A DNA stretch of 64,000 nucleotides from Methylobacterium sp. SyP6R (GTDB lineage: Bacteria; Pseudomonadota; Alphaproteobacteria; Rhizobiales; Beijerinckiaceae): positions 4,126,001 to 4,190,000 of the forward strand of contig NZ_JAAQRC020000001.1 of assembly GCF_019216885.1 (NCBI RefSeq), given 5' to 3'. A model generated the notes under the pieces. It saw nothing but the letters and a program-made list of their open reading frames with translations. It was not told where the DNA came from and did not search any database. Positions 41,686-49,799 of this stretch are shown here, piece after piece. Both the position numbers and the translations under genes were made by a program. The stretch's first letter is position 1; each line of letters begins with the position of its first letter.

Positions 41686-42938
41686 CCGAACACCGCATGG
41701 GTGATGGTGCGGTACCAGTCTTCGGCGTAGGCCGCCTCCTGCCGGCGCACGGTGTCGGGCGAGTCGACCGGGCTGGTCCCGCCGGCGCCCTCGACATCGG
41801 CGAGCACGCCCTTGTCCGGGCGGTACACCCCGGCGACCGAGATGCCGTAGCCCGGCGCGACGAGGCTGTAGCAGGTATTGATGAGCTTCGGCGGCTCGGG
41901 CACCCGCCCGGCCAGGAGGTCGATGACGGCCTCGGCGCAGACCTTGGCTTGCGCATTGGCCGCGAAGGCGGATTTCGGCATCGCGCCGGCGATGGCCGCA
42001 TCGCCGACGACGTGGATCCGCGGCACCAGCCGCGATTCGAAGGTGACCGGATCGATCGGGCACCAGCCCGACCGGTCGGCGACGCCGGCCGCCGCGGCGA
42101 TCGGCGCCGCGCGCTGGGGCGGAATGATGCAGGCGACGTCGGCCTTGTAGGTCTCGAAGTCGGTGGCAACGGTCATGGCGCCGGGATCGACCGCCGTGAC
42201 CTGCCCGCCCGAGGCGAGCGGCACGTAGTCGAGGATGCCGGGATAGAGCGCCTTCCAGGCCTGCTCGAACAGCTTCTGCTTCGAGAATGTGTCCTTTGCG
42301 TCGAGCACGATCAGCTTGGCGCGGGGCTTCCGGGTCTTGAGAAAGTAGGCGATCAGGCTCGCCCGCTCGTAGGGGCCGGGCGGGCAGCGATAGGGATTGG
42401 CCGGCACCGACAGCACCACCGTGCCGTTATCGGGCATCGCCGCGAGTTGGCGGGCGAGGAGATCGGTCTGCGCCCCCGCCTTCCAGGCATGCGGCATCCT
42501 CTCGGCAGCCGCCGCGTCGTAGCCCGGCAGGGCGTCGAAGCGGAGTGCGATCCCGGGCGAGAGGATCAGCCGGTCGTAATCGAGGGTGGATCCGTCGGCG
42601 AGGCGGACTCGGCCGGCGGCGCCGTCGATCGCCGCGGCTTTGGTCCTCGCCACGATGACGCCGCTCGCCCGCAAGCCGTCATAGCCGAAGGCCTGCGCCG
42701 AGAGCGGACGAAGGCCCGCGATCACCTCGTTGCTGAACGGGCAGGCCCAATAGGTTTCCGCCGGCTCGACCAGGGTGACGGCGACGCCCGCCCGGTGCAG
42801 CACCCGCGCGGCGGTGGCGCCGCCGAAGCCGCCGCCGACCACGACGACGCGCCCGTGCGCGCCCTGCGCCAGGGCAGGGCGAGGGAGGGCGGCGGCGGCG
42901 AGTCCCGCCAGCACCGCCCGGCGGACGATCGTCGTCAT
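41682..42938 (-). CDS. fccB: flavocytochrome c sulfide dehydrogenase flavoprotein (FccB/SoxF)
   Basis: A 418-residue Tat-exported FAD protein that oxidises sulfide to sulfur in the periplasm. N-terminal MTTIVRRAVLAG signal, FAD fold RVVVVGGGFGGATAARVL, and Cys66 in YWACPFSNEV at the position where flavocytochrome c binds FAD covalently. The two redox-active cysteines are also present: Cys185 (NPYRCPPGPYERA) and Cys356 (LINTCYSLV). All residues needed for the sulfide dehydrogenase mechanism can therefore be seen. ATG 42938 overlaps the stop of the cytochrome gene by 4 nt. Its electron acceptor is probably the 87-residue cytochrome encoded just before it. Confidence 0.9.
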   Translation of the reverse strand: MTTIVRRAVLAGLAAAALPRPALAQGAHGRVVVVGGGFGGATAARVLHRAGVAVTLVEPAETYWACPFSNEVIAGLRPLSAQAFGYDGLRASGVIVARTKAAAIDGAAGRVRLADGSTLDYDRLILSPGIALRFDALPGYDAAAAERMPHAWKAGAQTDLLARQLAAMPDNGTVVLSVPANPYRCPPGPYERASLIAYFLKTRKPRAKLIVLDAKDTFSKQKLFEQAWKALYPGILDYVPLASGGQVTAVDPGAMTVATDFETYKADVACIIPPQRAAPIAAAAGVADRSGWCPIDPVTFESRLVPRIHVVGDAAIAGAMPKSAFAANAQAKVCAEAVIDLLAGRVPEPPKLINTCYSLVAPGYGISVAGVYRPDKGVLADVEGAGGTSPVDSPDTVRRQEAAYAEDWYRTITHAVFG

Positions 42939-43198
42939 TGGCCGCCTCCCGCGATCCACTCGGCGATCGCCCGGCTCTCCTCGTCCGAAAAGCCCTTGGC
43001 GATGCGGGTCATCACCGTGGCCGGCCGGGCGCCGGTCCGGAAGGCCGTGAGCGAGGCCGCGATGTCCTCGGCCGACTGACCGGCCAGGCTCGGCACCGCC
43101 CCACCCGGGGCCCCGTGGCACCCGGAGCAGGACGAGGCGCCCGGCGGCGAGGCCGCCGCCGGGCTCGCGAGCAGCAGGAGAAGCAGGGCGGATCTCAC
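42935..43198 (-). CDS. monohaem c-type cytochrome (FccA/SoxE-like subunit)
   Basis: An 87-residue exported cytochrome c: signal peptide MRSALLLLLLASPAAA, haem motif CSGCH at residues 24-28, and a Met in RPATVMTRIAKG as likely sixth ligand; it ends AEWIAGGGQ. Short monohaem cytochromes of this kind serve as the electron-accepting subunit of flavocytochrome c sulfide dehydrogenases and of cytochrome-linked molybdenum hydroxylases. It sits between one of each here and could serve either. GTG 43198 overlaps the molybdenum subunit stop (GTGA). Confidence 0.85.
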   Translation of the reverse strand: MRSALLLLLLASPAAASPPGASSCSGCHGAPGGAVPSLAGQSAEDIAASLTAFRTGARPATVMTRIAKGFSDEESRAIAEWIAGGGQ

Positions 43199-45390
43199 GC
43201 GCGCTTCAGGTCCGTGCGGCTCGCCGGGATCCGGCGCACCCGCTTGCCGGTGGCGGCGAAGACCGCGTTGAGCACGGCGGGCGCCGCCACCGCGATCGTC
43301 GGCTCGCCGACGCCGCCGATGAAGCCGCCCGACGGCATCAGGATCGCCTCGACGGCCGGCATCTCGTCGAGGCGCAGGACCGGGTAGGTGTCGAAGTTGG
43401 TCTGCTCGATGCGCCCGTCCTTCACCGTGCATTCGCCGTAGAGCGCCGCCGACAGCCCGTAGACGAAGGAGCCGGCGACCTGCGCCTCGATCTGCTGGGG
43501 ATTGACCGCGATGCCCGGATCGGTGGCGGCGACGATGCGGTGAACCTTGATCCTGCCGTCGTCGCCGACCGAGACCTCCGCTGCGGCCGCCACGTAGCTG
43601 CCGAAGCCCATGATCTGGGCAAGCCCCCGATGCACGCCGGACGGGGGCTTGGTGTCCCAGCCGATGCGCTCGGCCACCGCGTTCAGCACGGCGAGGTGCT
43701 TGGGGTGCTTCTCCATCAGCGAGCGCCGGAAGGCGAGGGGGTCTTTTCCTGCCGCATGCGCCACCTCGTCGAGGAAGCATTCGAGGTAGATCGCGTTCGG
43801 GTTGGTGTTCACCCCGCGCCAGAAGCCCGGGATGATCGGCGGGTTGCGCATCGCATGATCGATGAGGAGGTTCGGGATCGTGTAGCCGATCGCGGCTTCC
43901 GCCCCGCCGGGATTGAGGCCCTGGAAGGTCACCGGGTCCTTGCCGTCGGGCCCAAGGCGCCCCGGGATGATGCCGGCCAGGATCGACTGGCCGGAGATCC
44001 GCATGTGCAGGCCGGTGAGGTTGCCGGATTCATCCAGCGCCGCCCGCATCCGGCACTGGGTGACCGGGTGGTAGCGGCCATGGGTCATGTCCTCCTCGCG
44101 GGTCCAGATCAGCTTGACCGGAGTGCCGGGGAGCTCCTTCGCGATCAGCACCGCCTGGCGCACCCAGTCGTGGGTAGCGCCGCGCCGGCCGAAGCCGCCG
44201 CCGAGATGGATTTTGTACACGTCGCATTGGCGGGCCGAGAGACCGGCGGCCTCGGCCGTCGCGGCCAAAGCCGCCTCGCCGTTCTGGGTCGGGGTCCAGA
44301 CCTCGCAGCGCTCCGGCGTCCAGCGCGCCGTGGCGTTCATCGGCTCCATCGTGGCGTGGTTCTGGAACGGGTAGGCATAGGTCGCCTCGACCACCTTGGC
44401 GGCGCCTTTGAGCGCAGCCGCCGCGTCACCCGCCTTGTTGCCGATGAAGGCCTCGGGCGCGTCCAGGCCCTCCTTCAGCATGGCGGCGATCGTCTCGCTC
44501 GACACGCCGGCATTCGGGCCCTCGTCCCACACGATGGTGAGCGCCTCCACGGCCGTCTTGGCGCGCCAGAACGTGTCGGCCACCACCGCCACGGCGCTGT
44601 CGCCGACCCGCACCACCTTGCGCACGCCGGGCATCTTCTCCACGGCGGCGGCGTCCACGCTCTTCACCGTCCCGCCGACCACCGGGCAGTCGCGGATCGC
44701 GGCGTTGAGCAGGCCGGGCAGCTTGACGTCGATGCCGTAGACCTGCGAGCCGTCGGTCTTCTCCACCGTGTCGAGGCGCTTCAGCGGCTTGCCGGCGATG
44801 ATCCAGTCCTTCGGATCTTTCAGGACCACGTCCTTCGGCACCTCCATCCGGCCGGCGGCGCCCGCGACCTTGCCGAAGGTGGTGGAGCGGCCCGATGCCG
44901 GATGGCTGATGACGCCGCGCTCGACCCGGCACTCGCCGGGCGACACGTTCCAGTCCTGGGCTGCCGCCGCGACCAGCATCGTGCGGGCGGCGGCGCCGCC
45001 CTGGCGCACCGCGACGTAGGATTCGCGGATGCCGCGGCTGCCGCCGGTGGAGAAATCGCCCCAGGCACGGCCGCGGGCGAGGTTCTGGCCCGGGGTCGGA
45101 TACTCGGTCGTCACCTTGGTCCAGTCGCAGCCCAGTTCCTCGGCGACGAGCTGGGCGAGTCCGGTGAGCGTGCCCTGGCCCATCTCCGAGCGGGCGATGC
45201 GGATCACCACGGTCTCGTCCGGGCGCACCACCACCCAGGCATTGACCTCGGGCGAGGTGGCACCGGAGGCGGCTTGCGCGGAAGGCAGATCGAAGCCGAG
45301 GGCCAGGCCGCCGGCCGCGGCGGCGGAGCCGGCGAGGAAGAAGCGGCGCGACAGGGCGGGGCAAGGGGTCGTCGTCATGGTGTCGGTCAT
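43195..45390 (-). CDS. molybdopterin-binding subunit of a periplasmic xanthine-dehydrogenase-family hydroxylase (IorB-like)
   Basis: A 731-residue catalytic subunit resembling isoquinoline 1-oxidoreductase beta, nicotinate dehydrogenase B and related aldehyde oxidases. A Tat signal (LSRRFFLAGSAAAAGGLALG) shows export. Family blocks: IARSEMGQGTLTGLAQLVAEELG, HLGGGFGRRGATHDWVRQAV, GFWRGVNTNPNA and the catalytic Glu696 in GGVGEPT. These enzymes hydroxylate aldehydes or N-heterocycles with water as oxygen source and pass electrons via the [2Fe-2S] subunit to a cytochrome c. ATG 45390 lies 11 nt after the [2Fe-2S] subunit gene. The actual substrate is unknown. Confidence 0.9.
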   Translation of the reverse strand: MTDTMTTTPCPALSRRFFLAGSAAAAGGLALGFDLPSAQAASGATSPEVNAWVVVRPDETVVIRIARSEMGQGTLTGLAQLVAEELGCDWTKVTTEYPTPGQNLARGRAWGDFSTGGSRGIRESYVAVRQGGAAARTMLVAAAAQDWNVSPGECRVERGVISHPASGRSTTFGKVAGAAGRMEVPKDVVLKDPKDWIIAGKPLKRLDTVEKTDGSQVYGIDVKLPGLLNAAIRDCPVVGGTVKSVDAAAVEKMPGVRKVVRVGDSAVAVVADTFWRAKTAVEALTIVWDEGPNAGVSSETIAAMLKEGLDAPEAFIGNKAGDAAAALKGAAKVVEATYAYPFQNHATMEPMNATARWTPERCEVWTPTQNGEAALAATAEAAGLSARQCDVYKIHLGGGFGRRGATHDWVRQAVLIAKELPGTPVKLIWTREEDMTHGRYHPVTQCRMRAALDESGNLTGLHMRISGQSILAGIIPGRLGPDGKDPVTFQGLNPGGAEAAIGYTIPNLLIDHAMRNPPIIPGFWRGVNTNPNAIYLECFLDEVAHAAGKDPLAFRRSLMEKHPKHLAVLNAVAERIGWDTKPPSGVHRGLAQIMGFGSYVAAAAEVSVGDDGRIKVHRIVAATDPGIAVNPQQIEAQVAGSFVYGLSAALYGECTVKDGRIEQTNFDTYPVLRLDEMPAVEAILMPSGGFIGGVGEPTIAVAAPAVLNAVFAATGKRVRRIPASRTDLKRA

Positions 45391-45401
45391 GGCGTGTCCC
45401 C

Positions 45402-45869
45402 TCAGCCGCGGCCGGTCTCGCCGCCCTCGGCGGCGAGGGTGATGCCGGCGAGCACCCGGTTGTAGGTCCCGCAGCGGCAGATATTGGTGATCTCCTGGCG
45501 GATCTCGGATTCGCTGGGTTTCGGCTTCTGCGCCAGCAGGGCGGCGGCGGCCATGATCATGCCGGACTGGCAGAAGCCGCATTGCGGCACGTCGAGCGCC
45601 GCCCAGGCCTTCTGCACCGGGTGCGAGCGGTCGGGGCTCAGGCCCTCGATGGTCACGATCCTCTGGTTCGGCTCGACGCTCGAGATCGGCATCGAGCAGG
45701 AGCGGACCGCCTGCCCGTCGATATGGACCGTGCAGGCGCCGCACTGGGCGATGCCGCAACCGTACTTCGTACCGGTAAGGCCGACCTGCTCGCGGATCAC
45801 CCAGAGCAGCGGCGTGTCGGGCTCCGCCTCGACCTCCCGCACGGAGCCGTTCACGTTCAGGCGTATCAT
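45402..45869 (-). CDS. [2Fe-2S] subunit of a molybdenum hydroxylase (IorA-like)
   Basis: A 155-residue electron-transfer subunit. The N-terminal plant-type ferredoxin domain has GCGIAQCGACTVHIDG preceded by TKY, and the C-terminal helical domain has CGFCQSGMIMAA and ICRCGTYNRV, giving two [2Fe-2S] clusters. There is no signal peptide of its own, as usual; it is expected to be exported by the Tat signal of the large subunit. It is the first gene of the seven-gene operon, reading from 45869. The 352-nt upstream region is divergent from the L,D-transpeptidase gene. Confidence 0.93.
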   Translation of the reverse strand: MIRLNVNGSVREVEAEPDTPLLWVIREQVGLTGTKYGCGIAQCGACTVHIDGQAVRSCSMPISSVEPNQRIVTIEGLSPDRSHPVQKAWAALDVPQCGFCQSGMIMAAAALLAQKPKPSESEIRQEITNICRCGTYNRVLAGITLAAEGGETGRG

Positions 45870-46221
45870 GGGCGCTTCCGTTCGGGTTGGGCCGGCGCTC
45901 GGGCGACGCCGTGGGGGAGGGCGGCCGCGTGGGGCACCGCCGGTGGGCCGTCGATTCGCACCTTTTAGCGCTGACAGCTTCGCGGCGGCCGGCTGTGTCT
46001 GTCAATTGACGGATGCGCGAGCGACGCGCGGGCAACCGTCGACGGCGTGCCCCGGCACGGTGGGTCGGCGACGCGATTCGGGCTCGCCGGTAACCACTCC
46101 TTGACGCTCCCGGGCGGCGACCCGCTCTTCACCCCCCGGCAAGCATCTTTGCCAACCGGAACGACAGGTTTCCCGGCGGATTATCGCTCTGCTCAAAAGG
46201 TCACGCTCGAGGACCGCAGGG
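45870..46221. promoter_or_regulatory. divergent promoter region between the Mo/Sox operon and the L,D-transpeptidase gene
   Basis: 352 nt without a gene. A perfect 10-bp palindrome GTCAATTGAC (46001-46010) contains a minus-strand TTGACA (46005-46000) that could be a -35 for the operon, but no good -10 follows it at the proper distance. The patch 46165-46205 is AT-richer and may hold the plus-strand promoter. Nothing else was seen. Confidence 0.35.
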
Positions 46222-46728
46222 ATGTACAAGCAGAGTGGATGGGCCGCGGCGGCGATCGTCGCGGCGACGATGGCCGCCGGTCCGGCGGCCGCGCGGGAAC
46301 TGGTCGCCTTCGACGCGGCGGCGGAGGCCGGCACGGTGGTGGTGCGCACCGCCGAGCGGCGGCTGTACTTCGTCAACGGCGACGGGACGGCGATCCGCTA
46401 TCCGGTGGCGGTCGGCAAGGCCGGCAAGCAATGGACCGGCTATGCCCGCATCGACGGAAAATATCTGAGGCCGGCCTGGTCGCCACCCGACGAGGTGAAG
46501 CGGGACAATCCCCGACTGCCGGAGGTGATCGCCGGCGGCTCGCCGAGCAACCCCATGGGGGTGGCTGCGCTCACCCTCGACCGGGGCGAATACGCGATCC
46601 ACGGCACCAACCGGCCGGGCTCGATCGGCACCTTCGCGTCCTATGGCTGCATCCGGATGTACAACCAGGACGTGGCCGATCTCTATGGCCGCGTCCAGGT
46701 CGGTACGACCGTGGTGGTGACGCGCTGA
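46222..46728 (+). CDS. L,D-transpeptidase (YkuD family)
   Basis: A 168-residue periplasmic enzyme that forms 3-3 crosslinks in peptidoglycan or attaches proteins to it. Signal peptide at 1-24 (AAAIVAATMAAGPAAA). The YkuD domain fills the rest: VVVRTAERRLYFVNGDGTAIRYPVAVGK at the start, and the catalytic block YAIHGTNRPGSIGTFASYGCIRMYNQDVADLY, which has the His, Ser, Gly-Cys and Arg of the family. ATG 46222 follows a plausible purine-rich site (GACCGCAGGG). It is a single gene followed by a composite repeat. Confidence 0.93.
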   Translation: MYKQSGWAAAAIVAATMAAGPAAARELVAFDAAAEAGTVVVRTAERRLYFVNGDGTAIRYPVAVGKAGKQWTGYARIDGKYLRPAWSPPDEVKRDNPRLPEVIAGGSPSNPMGVAALTLDRGEYAIHGTNRPGSIGTFASYGCIRMYNQDVADLYGRVQVGTTVVVTR

Positions 46729-46778
46729 CCTTCAGCAGGTTGCGCGGTGTGGCGCGACGGCCGCCGCGCGTGACCCTC

Positions 46779-47076
46779 TCTCTGCAGAGGCAGGGCTGTC
46801 CGGGGAAAGTTGTGGCGCGTGTTCTCTCCTCTCCCCGCGGGCGGGGAGAGGCTTTCGCCCCCCTTGGCGGGGGCGAAAGGAGCACAGGCGACAGCCTGAG
46901 CGAGGGTGAGGGGGTGTTTCCGGAGGAGTCTCGTACGTCGAGACCCCCTCACCCTCGCTTCGGCTCCGCCTCCGCTTGCTGCGTCTCCTGAACGGAGACA
47001 CAGCCCTCTCCCCGCCCGCGGGGAGAGGAGGGTTCCCGCGCCATTCTTTTTCCGCGGACAGCCCTGCCGCAGAGGG
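46779..47076. repeat. composite nested inverted-repeat element, CTCTCCCCGCGGGCGGGGAGAG family
   Basis: About 298 nt in the 452-nt gap after the L,D-transpeptidase gene. The outermost imperfect arms contain GGCAGGGCTGTCCG/CGGACAGCCCTGCC. Inside are perfect mirrored CCTCTCCCCGCGGGCGGGG-type arms (46828-46851 and 47005-47028), a hairpin CTTTCGCCCC..GGGGCGAAAG (46852-46879), and mirrored GAGGGTGAGGGGGT/ACCCCCTCACCCTC-type arms around 46912-46956. The stretch 47063-47086 repeats the CGCAGAGGGGGGAGGGTTC end of the 25013 family, so elements have been combined. No gene was seen in 46729-47180. Confidence 0.75.
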
Positions 47077-47180
47077 GGGAGGGTTCACGCGCGGCTTACG
47101 TCACGCCTGCACTCGCACTCGCGCAACATCCCATGTCGCGGACCGCGCGTGCCCCCCTCCTCAGCCCTCGCGCCCATGCC

Positions 47181-47498
47181 TCACGCGGGCGGCGAGGTCG
47201 CCTCGACGGCCGTGAAGGTCTCGAGGATGCGGTAGGTGTGCTCGGCGCCTGCCGGCACCAGCCAGGAATCGCCCGGCTCCAGCCGCACGGTCTGGCCCTC
47301 GACCACCAGCTCGGCCCGGCCGGCGATCACGTAGCCGACGGTCTCGTAGTCGCGGGCGGCTTTCGGCTTGTCGTCGGTCGGCGGCTCGTCGACCCAGAGC
47401 CGCATCGCGACGTGCCTGCCGGAGGCGAGATGGCGCTGGCCGTCCGGCCCCTGCGGCGCTTGCCCGCCGGAGACCTTCCTGATCGTCGTGTCGCCCAT
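47181..47498 (-). CDS. cupin domain-containing protein
   Basis: A 105-residue single-domain cupin. The core motifs are visible: ARDYETVGYVIAGRAELVVEGQTVRLEPGD (motif 1 region) and SWLVPAGAEHTYRILE (motif 2 with His). It has no signal peptide and is probably a small binding protein or a metal-dependent isomerase or oxygenase of unknown reaction. ATG 47498 follows an AGGAGC-like site. It is 65 nt downstream of the PH-domain gene on the same strand. Confidence 0.85.
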   Translation of the reverse strand: MGDTTIRKVSGGQAPQGPDGQRHLASGRHVAMRLWVDEPPTDDKPKAARDYETVGYVIAGRAELVVEGQTVRLEPGDSWLVPAGAEHTYRILETFTAVEATSPPA

Positions 47499-47563
47499 GA
47501 CCCTGCTCCTGTCGGGATTCGCGACCCCAACGGGAGCGGAGGGCGGGCGTTCCCGACCGGGGA

Positions 47564-47938
47564 TCAGCGCAATGTCGCGGCGATCGCCCGCTGGATGCCG
47601 CGGATGTCGGCCCCACGCTTGAGGGTGCGGCTGATCGGATCGGGCCGGCCCGAGACCCAGATCGTCAGTTCCGAATCGAGGTCGAAATTGCCGGCATTCT
47701 CGATCGAGAACGAGGTGATCGCCCGGTAGGGCACCGTGAGGTAGGAGACCTTGCGACCGGTCACGCCCTGCTTGTCGACCAGGATCATCCGCCGGTCGGT
47801 GAAGACCATCAGGTCGCGGATCACCCGGAACGCCACCTGCACGGTCTCGCCCGGCACCAGCATCCCGTCGAGTTCCTGCGCCACCGCCTCCGGCGCCGCA
47901 TCGCTGCCATGGCCGAGCAGGCCGTCGAGCAAGCCCAT
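47564..47938 (-). CDS. bacterial PH-domain protein
   Basis: A 124-residue protein composed almost entirely of one bacterial pleckstrin-homology domain. Blocks MLVPGETVQVAFRVIRDLMVFTDRRMILVDKQGVTGRKVSYLTVPYRAITSFSIENAG and DLDSELTIWVSG match the YvbH/bPH family. Family function is unknown; membrane or protein binding is assumed. The start ATG 47938 has GAGGT upstream. It lies 10 nt after the stop of the SDHAF4-like gene and may be co-transcribed. Confidence 0.85.
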   Translation of the reverse strand: MGLLDGLLGHGSDAAPEAVAQELDGMLVPGETVQVAFRVIRDLMVFTDRRMILVDKQGVTGRKVSYLTVPYRAITSFSIENAGNFDLDSELTIWVSGRPDPISRTLKRGADIRGIQRAIAATLR

Positions 47939-47948
47939 CGTTACCTCC

Positions 47949-48146
47949 TCAGAAGTCGGTCGCCAGGCCCTTCACCTCCCAGTCGTCGTAGCGCACCGGC
48001 TCCAGGCCGCCGCGCCCGTTGATCTCGCGCTCGCGCCGGATCTCCTCCGCCCGGGCGTCGATCTCGGCCCGCCGCGCCTCGGCCTCGGCCAGTGCCCGCT
48101 GCGCCGCCGGGGACAGGGTCTTGGAAGGAGTCTCGCTCTCGCTCAT
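47949..48146 (-). CDS. DUF1674 protein (SDHAF4-like succinate dehydrogenase assembly factor)
   Basis: A 65-residue protein. The charged helical N-terminus (RALAEAEARRAEIDARAEEIRRERE) is followed by the invariant DUF1674 tail GRGGLEPVRYDDWEVKGLATDF. Eukaryotic SDHAF4 helps insert FAD-bound SdhA into complex II; the bacterial homologues probably do the same, though this is by homology. ATG 48146 is the start. It is divergent from rsmB with a 187-nt gap, an arrangement I recall as common in Rhizobiales. Confidence 0.9.
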   Translation of the reverse strand: MSESETPSKTLSPAAQRALAEAEARRAEIDARAEEIRREREINGRGGLEPVRYDDWEVKGLATDF

Positions 48147-48333
48147 CGATCGGGTCTCGCTCGGTCTCGACGTCGCGGCGCTTGCATCTCGGGCGGCCGG
48201 ATGCCACCCCGGGGACAAGGGCCGCCGGTTCCCTTCGAGGTGGAGGGCGCGGGCGGCAGCGTCAAGATCAGGCCCGCAGGACGGGCGAGGCGCGCGCGGG
48301 CCGTTCCAGGCCCGTGGGCGCGGTGGAGTGAGG

Positions 48334-49698
48334 ATGGACGGACAACATAACGGCGGCGCAGGATCGGTGGGCGCAGGACCCGAGGCCGCCGGCCTGCCGG
48401 CGCGGCGCCTCGCCTGGGGGATCGTAGCGGACCTGCTCGGCAAGAATCGCGGTACGGCGCTTGAGGACGTGATGGAGCCGGTCGTCCACCGGGCCGCGCT
48501 GCCGCCGCAGGATGCCGGCCTCGCCCGCGCCATCGCCACCACGACGTTCCGGCATCTCGGGGTGATCTTCAACGCCCTCGACCAGTGCCTGGCGAAGGGC
48601 TTGCCGGAGGACCAGCCGGGCCTCGTCGCGCTGCTCGCCACCGGGGCGGCGCAGATCCTCTACCTCAACGTCCAGGACCACGCCGCCGTCGACCTGGCGG
48701 TGCGCCTCGCCAAGGCCGAGCCCGGTCTCCAGCACCTCGGCGGACTCACCAATGCCGTCCTGCGCCGGATCGTCCGCGAGCGCGACGCGATCCGCCAGGA
48801 GGGCGACGCCGAGCCGCTGCGCCTCAACACGCCGGGCTGGCTCGCGCAGCGCTGGATCAAGGCCTACGGCGAGGAGACGGCCCGGGCCATCGCGGCGGCC
48901 CATGCGCGCGGGGCGGGGCTCGACCTCACCCTGCGCCCGGGCGCCGCGCTTCCCGACGGCCTCGACGGGCGGCGCCTGCCGAGCGGCTTGAGCCTGCGCC
49001 TCGACGATGCCCGCACGCTGGTGCCGGATCTGCCCGGCTTCGCGGACGGCGCCTGGTGGGTGCAGGACGCCGCCGCGGCGCTGCCGGCCCATCTCCTCGC
49101 GGTGCGGCCCGGCGAGCGGGTCGCCGATCTCTGTGCCGCGCCCGGCGGCAAGACCGCCCAGCTCGCGGCCAGCGGCGCCACGGTGCTGGCGGTCGACCGC
49201 TCGGCCCCGCGCCTGCGCCGGCTCGAGGCGAACCTCGCCCGTCTCGGCCTCTCGGCCGAGGTACGGGCGGTCGATGCGCTCACGCTGCCGGAGGACCAGC
49301 CCTTCGACGCGGTGCTCCTCGATGCGCCGTGCAGCGCCACCGGCACTGTGCGGCGCCACCCGGACGTCGCCTGGTCGAAGCGCGAGAGCGACCTGCCCCG
49401 TCTCACCGCGCTCCAGGCCCGGCTCTTCGACAAGGCGGCGCGGCTCACCCGCCCGGGCGGGCGCCTCGTCTACTGCACCTGCTCCCTGGAGCCGGCGGAG
49501 GGCGAGGTGCAGGCCGAGACCTTCCTCAAGCGCCATCCGGGCTTCGTCCGCCGCCCGATCACGCCCGAGGAGGTCGGCGACCCCGCCCTCGTCACGCCGT
49601 CGGGCGACCTGCGCACCCTGCCGTCGCACTGGCCCGACGAGGGCCGCGGCGGGCTCGACGGCTTCTATGCGGTGCGGCTGGAGCGGCTCGGCGCGTGA
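48334..49698 (+). CDS. rsmB: 16S rRNA (cytosine-C5)-methyltransferase, RsmB/Fmu type
   Basis: Methylates a cytosine of 16S rRNA using SAM. 454 residues. N-terminal NusB-like domain (about 20-160, ATTTFRHLGVIFNALDQCL, GLTNAVLRRIVRE). The methyltransferase domain has the SAM motif DLCAAPGGKTAQLA (266-279), Cys333 in LLDAPCSATGTVRRHPD and the catalytic Cys383 in YCTCSLEPAEGE. ATG 48334 gives the usual length; GTG 48328 would add two residues. It leads a plus-strand series with the heparinase-type gene about 100 nt downstream. Confidence 0.94.
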   Translation: MDGQHNGGAGSVGAGPEAAGLPARRLAWGIVADLLGKNRGTALEDVMEPVVHRAALPPQDAGLARAIATTTFRHLGVIFNALDQCLAKGLPEDQPGLVALLATGAAQILYLNVQDHAAVDLAVRLAKAEPGLQHLGGLTNAVLRRIVRERDAIRQEGDAEPLRLNTPGWLAQRWIKAYGEETARAIAAAHARGAGLDLTLRPGAALPDGLDGRRLPSGLSLRLDDARTLVPDLPGFADGAWWVQDAAAALPAHLLAVRPGERVADLCAAPGGKTAQLAASGATVLAVDRSAPRLRRLEANLARLGLSAEVRAVDALTLPEDQPFDAVLLDAPCSATGTVRRHPDVAWSKRESDLPRLTALQARLFDKAARLTRPGGRLVYCTCSLEPAEGEVQAETFLKRHPGFVRRPITPEEVGDPALVTPSGDLRTLPSHWPDEGRGGLDGFYAVRLERLGA

Positions 49699-49799
49699 GG
49701 AACCTGTTCACGGGGCGGTCCGGCGGTTTGACCCCGCGATGATCCTTGACCATTCCTTGAGCGTGGCCGCCCGTCGCCGGCCAGCGGGGAGGAGGTGGC

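Noticed and set aside
40313..45869. A complete Sox thiosulfate-oxidising system
   Set aside because: No SoxA, SoxB, SoxC or SoxD sequence is found on either strand in or around the operon, so only SoxXYZ plus FccAB-type proteins are claimed.
46779..47076. CRISPR-like array
   Set aside because: Repeats are inverted and nested, not regularly spaced direct repeats with unique spacers, and no cas gene is present.
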